A stretch of 64,000 bases of DNA from Hypholoma sublateritium FD-334 SS-4 (taxonomy: Eukaryota; Basidiomycota; Agaricomycetes; Agaricales; Strophariaceae), in contig KN817559.1 of NCBI GenBank assembly GCA_000827495.1, forward strand, positions 101,381 to 165,380, given 5' to 3'. The first letter of the stretch is position 1. Every line of letters begins with the position of its first letter. Below are positions 56,413 to 64,000 of this stretch, piece by piece. The position numbers and the translations under genes were made by a program. Below the pieces are notes generated by a model. It was not told the origin of the DNA and did not search any database. It was given only the letters and a program-made list of their open reading frames with translations.

Positions 56413-57455
56413 CTATGACTTGGAGCCCTTCTTTTTGGCAGCAGCTCTAGCCTCCTTCTCCTTCTTTGCCTTCTCCTTGATAGCCTCTTCCACGGCTATT
56501 TCGTGAGCCTTTTCATTCAGTCCGAGCCTATTGCGGGCAATCTAATATGTATATGAACGGTCAGTGATGAGCGATACATGGCAAACAAGCCGAAAAGATG
56601 TATACTTCGAATGCATAGAACTGTGCGAGGAGAATCGGATCAGGTCAGAATAATTAGTGAGTAGGTCGACAGTACGAACCTGTATCCGTGTAACTAGAAG
56701 CGATGCGTGGGTTAGCCTTCCACAGAAGTTCATCGACGGGATAGTGGGGGCAGGTGACATACCAAATATCGTGTTCGACTCGCCGTATTCGTCCCGAGCA
56801 TCTGTGCGGATGAGCGAGCCAAAGTTGTAGTCCTTGACTTTCTCCTTGTAACTAGAGTGGGATGAGGCACCAAGTAAGATGAGCTACGGGTAGTCCTAGA
56901 AGGCGCAATGCTACAGCGCGGACCTCTCGATGAATTCGCGCCAGCGTTTTTTTCCATCATTGCTCTTCATCCAGTCCTCATCGATCTTGGTTAGTTTTTC
57001 GTAGGGCTCAGTGGCCAGCTCGGGGAAGGTCTTCATCAGGTGGTCGAAAATTTCGTCATCATATCTACGTGCCAAGAGCTCAATTCACCCGTCGGGCGCT
57101 CGAGAGTGGCGGAATGGACGCCTCACTTGGTCAGCTTTAGGTCCTTGGGTTCGACCTTCTCCAGCAAGTTCCAGTATGTCTGATTTCGATACCCAGTAAT
57201 AAATATGGGCTGGATCCCATGTCAGGAGGGCAAAGGCACACCTGGGCTTGCTCGACGGCCTTGACTGCGAATCTAAGCGAGCGTTCAGTACACACAGATC
57301 GCGACGTAACGTCGATGGCTGGCGCCGAGACAATGACTCACTGCTTCTCGATCTACGTTAGGTTCTCAGAGCTTAGCGCCTTCCCTGATCGGCCACAAGC
57401 CTGTACACACCTCCATGAGATTCTGAGCGTTCGCTGGGTCGAATTGAGTCGCCAT
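56413..57455 (-). CDS. PBDC1 family protein
   Basis: Many short exons on the minus strand: MATQFDPANAQNLME (57455), IEKQ, FAVKAVEQAQ, TYWNLLEKVEPKDLKLTK, YDDEIFDHLMKTFPELATEP with KIDEDWMKSNDGKKRWREFI, YKEKVKDYNFGSLIRTDARD with EYGESNTIFG, a segment near RIQFYAFE, and IARNRLGLNEKAHEIAVEEA followed by a Lys/Ala-rich tail KEKAKKEKEARAAAKKKGSK. This matches the PBDC1 (formerly polysaccharide biosynthesis domain) family, about 150-160 aa, found across eukaryotes. The yeast member has been described as helping eEF1A biogenesis at the ribosome; the old name does not reflect function. An exon of only 11 bp (IEKQ) is unusual but conserved residues require it. Confidence 0.85.
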
Positions 57456-57872
57456 CGTCTGCAATGCTACGGATATCGTTCAGGGTATAAACGTCGGTGT
57501 CGGAAAGACACGCTAGGGAGGGTAAGAATGTCGACGTGGGTGTTTGATGTGATGTGGCAGAAACGACGGCTACTCGGGAAATTGTCTGTAGTGGTGACAA
57601 GCAAATTATGAACGCGGAATTCACACTGACGCTGCGCCCATGTGACAGCACTCTGCAACCCATGCTCTTGGGTTAAGGCTTATAATTACTACCGCGTGGG
57701 GTCGTCCACTAACATATCATTGCCAATTAAGTGCCATGCGCCGTCGAAGAAACAAGCTAGGCGAGCTACGATTTTTTCAGAGGGGCATGATACACAAATT
57801 TTCATGTGGCAGAGGCATGTACTGTAGAGGTCGACCAAGCTCGCCGATCGAGATGTAGTGTCAACGAGGAGA
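57456..57872. other. Spacer
   Basis: Between PBDC1 (5' side) and the 3' end of the SANT gene, both minus strand. Nothing recognised. Confidence 0.5.
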
Positions 57873-59115
57873 TTATAACAGGCTAAATTTTTTCAGTTTC
57901 TCGAAATACTTTTGTACTCGGCTGGCCACCTGGCGAGGCGTCCTGCGACCACCCATCGCCTGTGAGATCCGCTGCCACCGAAACTTTTGCCCCTCGGGAA
58001 TCTCCTCCAAAAGCTGCTCCAGCAGATTTTGCTCAGACGTCGACCACGCTTGCTTATAGGTCTCTGGTTTAGGTTTCGTGCTACCACTTCTGGATTTTGG
58101 CGCCTTGAATACGGACAGGTCATCCGATGCGGGTGACGGAGACTTGCGGGAGGCCTTCGATTTTTTGCGGGAGGTATAAGTGTCTTCGTCTTCTTTCGTT
58201 GGCTTTTGGAAAGTTTTTGTAGAGGATGGCCACTTCGGCGGCGGTGAAACAAAAGGCGGGGCCTTGATGGCATATGGACGAGGTCCAGGCTGGATGGGAA
58301 CGATTTGCGAGGGAACGGAAAGGGGCGTTGGGTCGTCGAGATCATCAATCGAAACATCTACATCCATGGCCTCGTCGTCCACATCGTGGCGAATGAACAC
58401 TCCCATTGAGCCTGCGATTCTGGATAGAGGCAAGCTCAGCCCTCCCCTGATCTGCCGCTTCTTCAGCTCGCGAATCTTCTGTCGTTCTAGTTCCCGTTGA
58501 CGTTCGACTGGATCGATCTCCTCTGCGCTCTCGGGCTCCGGGGAGGACATGTTCTCGAAGTGGATGAGGATGGGGTCGACAATGGTGCGTCTGGCGCGCT
58601 TCACTAATTTTTGTAGGTCCGAAAGTTCCGAGCATTGGGTCAAGCATGGCTGGGCTGCGTTGTTAATCTCTTCTCTCCTCTGTTGGGTAAGAGTTCGCAA
58701 GGGGGTTGCGTCTGCAAGACTAAAGATCAACAGGAAATTGCGGGTGTCAGGATGAGGACGCACCAGCATTTTCAAAATGGTCCCAGTCAATATCTTTGGG
58801 GAGACGGAGCCGGCAATCAGCCTGCTCGCTCAATCGGAAGGCATTATCATCGAGCTCGTGCCATTATGAGATTAATTTCGAGTCTAAGGAAAGAAAAAGT
58901 ACCTCTTCGTTGAGCCGTGATATAATTTTGGAGGGTTGCTGCGTCAAATCAGTTTTCAGTCGGTGTAGGGTTTCTATGTCTTCCCGTTGTCGAGTGAGCA
59001 ATGCTCTTTGGGTCTCGACAAAAGCCTCAAGCGACTGTAAGCTATAAGGAAATATCAGATTGTAGTATACTGCCCACGATTTTAAGACATACGTTTGTGC
59101 GCGGTGGTGATCCAT
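57873..59115 (-). CDS. ZZZ3-like SANT/Myb-domain protein
   Basis: Start MDHHRAQT at 59115, an intron, then a helical N-terminal part (SLEAFVETQRALLTRQREDI, ETLHRLKTDLTQQPSKIISR), RLPKDIDWDHFENA and PLRTLTQQRREEIN. The middle is Pro/Ser/Lys-rich. The C-terminus is a SANT/Myb repeat: AWSTSEQNLLEQLLEEIPEG, FRWQRISQAMGGRRTPRQVA and SRVQKYFEKLKKF, with spaced aromatic residues and the RT-x-x-QVASRVQKYF signature of animal ZZZ3. That protein belongs to the ATAC histone acetyltransferase complex and reads histone H3; no ZZ finger is visible here. A nuclear, chromatin-associated role is inferred. Confidence 0.85.
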
Positions 59116-61752
59116 TGTGCTTGGTTATGGGAAACCATTGAAGGGTTTGAGGGAGTGCAAGATTTTTTTTGAGTTCAGTCTACCTTCGATTTCTTAATCC
59201 GCTGCCGTCAACTTTCTCACGCACGGCTCTTTCTCTCCAGCACCGTTTTCCGCTTTATCCATGGGGCTTCCCGCCGTTTCCCGACAATCATCGACCGTCT
59301 ACTGGTATACGTGGTTCTAAATCTGGTGGCACGGTTACATGGCCAGATGAGTACGTCAGCACACCTTGCGCAACTGGGACGAACATTTTGTAACTTGCGC
59401 TACAAGTGTGGTGGCGGGAAATCGCATCTGACGCTGGTGGAGGTTGGTGGGCGCAGCCAAGCTAGGTCGGGATGATAACTGAATGAAACGTCAGTGAGCA
59501 CTATCACAGAATTCCATACTCAACTTCGAAGACAACATGACAGAATCTAATTTCTTGAAGTACGGCGTACCTTCGTAACCCACAAAACCAACAATAAGCC
59601 TATGAGCCCTGCAGAAACTGTAATCATTTCTGGTGCTATTAGATGCGATAAAGAATCACCGCCGACGCCATTCCACATGCTGTCTGGGCGTCTCCGACTG
59701 CCTGACACTGCCTCAATGCCGTCCTCCCTGCATCAATCTGGTAACTACCCATCTGCTATTGAGGCGCCGGGCATGATTCCTCCCTACCGGCCGCCGTCGT
59801 TGATCTTTGCACCGGTAAGTATCTCCTATTCGCCCTCGCAAACGCCTCGAAACTCAGACTGAGTGCCCATTTCTCCGCTGATGCAGGCTTTTTTGTCAGA
59901 TCGAGCTGCGGATGCTGTGGACGCAGCCTGAGTTATTTTCGCCTTGGAGAAACGCATACCATCTGAATCCTGCGGTATGGACATTTGTGCGCCTGCTGAT
60001 TTCCCTCTTCATCGGCCGACTTAAACATAGATTGTGCTTCTTCAGAGTGCTAGAACTTTCCGCTAAAGCTATACACGAGGCTATGTTTGCATGAGTTGAA
60101 ATTGAACGCAGGATAAGAACTGCAAGTGAATGCGCCACGTTCATACATACGGACATGTCGTCTGCACACATTAATGATGACCACGCACTCGCAGAGAAAC
60201 AAAAGGCCGGCGCCATTCCTGGTGTGATCGGGTGCTATGCCTCCTGCTTGGAAACCTTTAGACCCTGCGATTGACTTCACTAAAAAAACATGCGGCTCCG
60301 ACTGTTTGAACACTGTTGTTTGTCTTTCTGATGGCAGCCGCTCGGCGCACACTTCCCTGACATCACCGTGCAGACGATGCCGCTTTCGCATAGAGCGTCT
60401 GCTTCAAAGGCTGTGGCTTGAATAGGACAACGTGTCTGCCACTGCGGCCAAGTGCAAGCGGAGCTCCCAAGCACCCCAAATAATCGGGCACGCCAGGAAC
60501 ATGACGCTTCGTTTACTCGGTGCACCGCGACCGCTCCAATCGTGCCCGAAACCTGCATTCCGGTCCGGAAAACACACATTCTCCAGCCAGTGACAAGTTC
60601 TCCGAACCTAACAAACAACGCTGGTAGCCTGGACTTATCGAAGATCACCAATTGGGCCGCCTCATGTGCACTATCTGATATGTAAAAGGATTTCGGACTG
60701 CTCGTTGATGAAGATACTCATTTGACGGTGTCTTTAGCCCGATTCTGAGAAGACTGTATTCAGCGGTGTTGTCTATACATGTGTCGATCTAGATCGTTGC
60801 GAGGACACGCGGCGGAGAGGATTGAACGGCGCTCTGAATATCCTCGAAATGGAGGAAAAGAACGGAGCTAACGTGAATGGGGTCGGAGGTCGCCGAGGTG
60901 GAGGCAGTCACACCCGTTAGCTGTGGGCTAGAACGATAAGTGAGAAATTATAAACAGCCACAAAACATAACTGGACAAGACGAATGTCGTCCAAGGGTCC
61001 CTAAGTATTCTTCAATTATCAATGTCATGATTCTATTTTCCTTGAACCCTGACAAGTGTGCACAAGGTAAGTAAGCTCTATGGGTGTCGCCTTTGGTAAA
61101 ATGCACTCTTTGATGGATTTATTCGCCCTGCCCGAAGTACAATCGGACGTCGCAGTAATGGTCCCTGTGGCGCAGAATGCAGGCCCCCCGGAGGCTCCTT
61201 TGTGTATATTGTTGAACTCTGCGCAGAATCCAGGTTCTTAATGTATATGCAGCAGTTGAAGCCCCAGAATCTGGCTCATCATTCCAGTGAGAAACTGGAC
61301 AGCTGACACTGCGAAGCCTTATCGTATGGAGGTTGCAGTCACTTGCAAAGCAATTGCAAAGCATTTGACAATTGTCATTGGTTCAGAAACAACCTCTACC
61401 CCGCATTTCCTTGGCTTTCCTTGTGTCATCGTTCTGGATGTCGTATACATCCAACAGAAATAGAATGGTTTACGAGAGCTGTGTATTGGAAGTTGAAGAG
61501 TTTTTATGTCGATTTGATAACAGCGTCTATTTTTGCGCGACAACGTTGACACAGAGCAAGGAGATAAGATTAGAATATGTCACGGGTGCGACTCGTCACG
61601 TCATGCGCAAGTGTGACGATCTCAATGTGGCACAATTTCTATTTCGTGAATTTGGCAAGAATTTGGCGCCAATCACCAATTCTTCATCTGTGCCCCGGGC
61701 TGGTCTGCGTCCCCGTTCTCAGCCAGATATTTACCAACAAAACTACTCATTT
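59116..61752. other. 2.6-kb gap with no supported gene
   Basis: Short frames at 59602-59862 (+) and 60280-60651 (-) show no domain or convincing splice pattern. From 61372 a frame is open in phase with TOF1 and could be 5' coding sequence or leader. No repeat ends or RNA genes were seen. Confidence 0.4.
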
Positions 61753-64000
61753 ATGGCGCGCGATATTATCGAGATATCTTCGGAAGAGGAACCAGGCCCT
61801 GAGGATGCGTATTTCGACCGGCGGGCGATTTTGGAACCCGTTGTGGGGCGCGTCGTTGATGCTCTTGGAGGACACGAAGGGGATGTCTATGTGATGGGAG
61901 ACGAAGTAAACGGATGTCTGAAGGATCTGAAGAAACTTTGGAGGAAAGACGAGTCGGACGACGAACGAACTGCGGCGCGACTGTTCTGGGAGATGCGGGT
62001 CTTGCCAAACGACCTCGTGCCCATATTGCTGGAGACAGCGGGGAAGGGCCTTGTGGAAGACAAGCGGGCGATATCGTGCGTGGACCTAATGACTGCTATG
62101 ACGTGGCCTATCAACATAGCCGAGGAGCTGAAGGAACTCGACGACGAGCTCGACAGAGGCACCGATTACACCCAGCTGCTGGCCAGTCATCTCCACTACA
62201 AGATCGCTCTCCTTAAGCCCGGTGCCATGCAGGCTCTTTTCGGCATAATTCTTCCTCCACTAGCGAAGGGTGTCAAGGAACGGGTGCAACGTGACGGACA
62301 GGTCATAAACGTTGTCCTTCACCTCATTCGAAATCTCGCGTTCATCAAGGACCTTCCTGTCAGCTCTTCGCGGAGCTCCGACCAGGCTGAACTCTCGAAC
62401 CTTCAATCAAGGCTTATTCGCAGCATGTCGGAAACCCACATGTTCGAACTCCTTCTCACCATCGCTTCGAACACTGAGAATGATCCTCTTTTCAATGGAT
62501 GGAACACCCTTGTCCTCGAGATATTTTACCTTCTCTTCCGAGGAGTGAAACCGGCCTCCATTGCTATCGATCAAGCGAAGGTATTATAATATGCTATGAT
62601 TCATAGTCCGTGCGTTATTAACATCAACTCGATTGCTAGCAACCGGCAGAAAACCTGCAGCGCCTTCTCGCTATGGAGGATCGTACTCGACGCGATTTTG
62701 CTCGAAAAGCTACTTCCCGCCATTCTCGCTTTGGAACTACAATTTCCGTCAAACTCAATTCCGATAAACGACCCCCCCCTGCGACTGACGGATCTACGGC
62801 AGAATCTCAGCCTGTCGCGTCTTCATCCCGCTCTTTTGTTTTGCATCGACAGCAGGCGATTCACGCAGAGGCAGGGTCCATCATGGACATGACCAAACGC
62901 CAGACCAGCAAGAAGGTTAACAAGGTTGACGATTTGGGGATACTCGATAATCTTTCTGTCGAAGCTAGAGGCATTCTACAGAACCTTGCCATAGAATTTG
63001 TGGAGTCGTGTTACAATCGTGAATTATACTTGTCCCCTCTAATTCCTCATCGTTGCTGATACTCTTCTGTAGCTTTCCTGTCAGCCCTCTTGAAAGACAT
63101 CAAATCTGAACGCCCAAAGATCACGGAGAAAGATAATCTCCGCTTACTATATGTGACAAAGTGGTTCCTAGAATTCTTTCTCGCCATGCGATCCAGGGAG
63201 CAGCAAGAAAAGTCTCCACAAAACAGATGGAACTTTGGGCTCATTGCCGAGGTGACAGAGCGATCATGGATTGTATGGGTTTTAAAGCGCATGCGCGAGG
63301 CTGTCGAAGACAAGGTGCATTGCGAGATTAATCATGTCGCCCTACCCTTTACCTGACAAATTCATTTAGCCCAAACTATGGGTCGAACTCCAGGCGGGCA
63401 TAGAGTGTTTGACTCAACTCCTGCTGCTTATCGACAACATGACCTCTTCGGATATAACTGACCCTTCATTAAAAACGGCTGCGGAAGTTCTTCAACAGCA
63501 GCTTATTTACAATGGCGAAGTGCTCGATACCGCGCTGGAGAGTCTGCGATCGTACAAGGCCGGAACCCAATCGCTGGCATACCTCGATTCAAGTATATAC
63601 CTCGCATATGCGCTGCTGCGTATGCTCGAAAAATGGGGTAAAGAGAAAGGTAGCGAAACCTATGTAAGGCAGAAGATCGCCAAGAAGAAAAGGAAGAACA
63701 AAGGTGGGTACAATCGTTCCTCGCCTTATCATGCAACAATTTGAATTGGGAGCTGCGTAGGTATCACAGAAGAGGAAGGAATCCCCGACGTCGAAGAAGA
63801 AGAGGAGGAGACGGAAGAGGTTATCCATGAAACAATGTTCACCTTCGAGGCGTTTGAAAGCGTGCGCCATCATTATTGCTTATTCAACTCTCGCTGACCT
63901 GCGGCCGTTAGAAATTTGCCCAAGCTGAGATCGCACATACGTTATTGGTATATTTGGCGCGTTATCGCGAATTTTCGTCCTCAGAAAACATGCGGCGCGT
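61753..64000 (+). CDS. TOF1: TOF1/Timeless replication-fork protection protein, 3' truncated by window
   Basis: Start MARDIIEISSEEEPGPEDAY is chosen because family members begin shortly before RRAILEPVVGRVVDALGGHE. The conserved N-terminal Timeless domain follows: GDEVNGCLKDLKKLWRKDES, LPNDLVPILLETAGKGLVED, DLMTAMTWPINIAEELKELD, YTQLLASHLHYKIALLKPGA, VVLHLIRNLAFIKDLP, FNGWNTLVLEIFYLLFRGVK. Exons continue at about 62640 (RLLAMEDRTRRDFARKATSR, HSRFGTTISVKL), 63074, 63370, 63762 (GITEEEGIPDVEEEEEETEE) and 63912 (KFAQAEIAHTLLVYLARYRE). TOF1 with Csm3/Tipin stabilises stalled forks and supports the S-phase checkpoint in the nucleus. The C-terminal half lies beyond the window. The frame is open upstream to 61372, so a longer start is possible. 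Confidence 0.93.

Overview
The window looks like a chromosome piece from a filamentous basidiomycete, most likely an Agaricomycete. Genes are cut by many 45-75 nt GT-AG introns, promoters lack bacterial signals, and the gene set fits: a CAP59/CMT1-type mannosyltransferase, DUF4436 protein, NACHT P-loop proteins, LCB1, TOF1/Timeless, PBDC1, a ZZZ3-like SANT protein and small HSPs. Single N bases are scattered through parts of the window; some alter apparent frames.

Layout. 1-2329 is a non-autonomous DNA transposon with 125-bp terminal inverted repeats (TIRs). 2.3-7.4 kb is GC-rich degenerate repeat sequence without a credible gene. 7.9-9.5 kb is a DUF4436 membrane protein gene (+). 10.1-11.25 kb is a Cys-rich, probably GPI-anchored protein gene (-) with one in-frame stop. 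13.7-14.4 kb is a conserved fungal protein gene with one frameshift. 14.3-16.6 kb holds decayed copies of the USP and mannosyltransferase genes found intact at 20.6-24.8 kb. Two inverted NACHT genes, both broken, flank the intact trio USP (-), WW protein (+) and mannosyltransferase (+); the right-hand NACHT copy carries a 741-bp MITE with a perfect 9-bp target duplication.

29.0-51.0 kb is a stress/amidase region: HSP20(-), HSP20(+), membrane protein(-), amidase(-), a 726-aa coiled-coil protein(-), amidase(+), HSP20(-), HSP20(+). The order reads as an imperfect palindrome. The first HSP20 gene is split by a 5.9-kb Ty3/gypsy chromovirus with essentially identical 161-bp LTRs, a 5-bp target duplication, a gag-pol -1 slippery heptamer and a probable Tf1-like self-priming site. 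The second HSP20 pair is spread apart by a 963-bp TIR element.

51.6-64.0 kb is housekeeping: LCB1 (serine palmitoyltransferase subunit), a reconstructed small four-helix MARVEL-like protein, a faint tubulin-like relic, PBDC1, a ZZZ3-like SANT protein and TOF1/Timeless, which runs off the right edge.

I saw no rRNA, tRNA or CRISPR array. The strongest novelty is in the mobile elements and the rearrangements they mark, not in a new enzymatic system.
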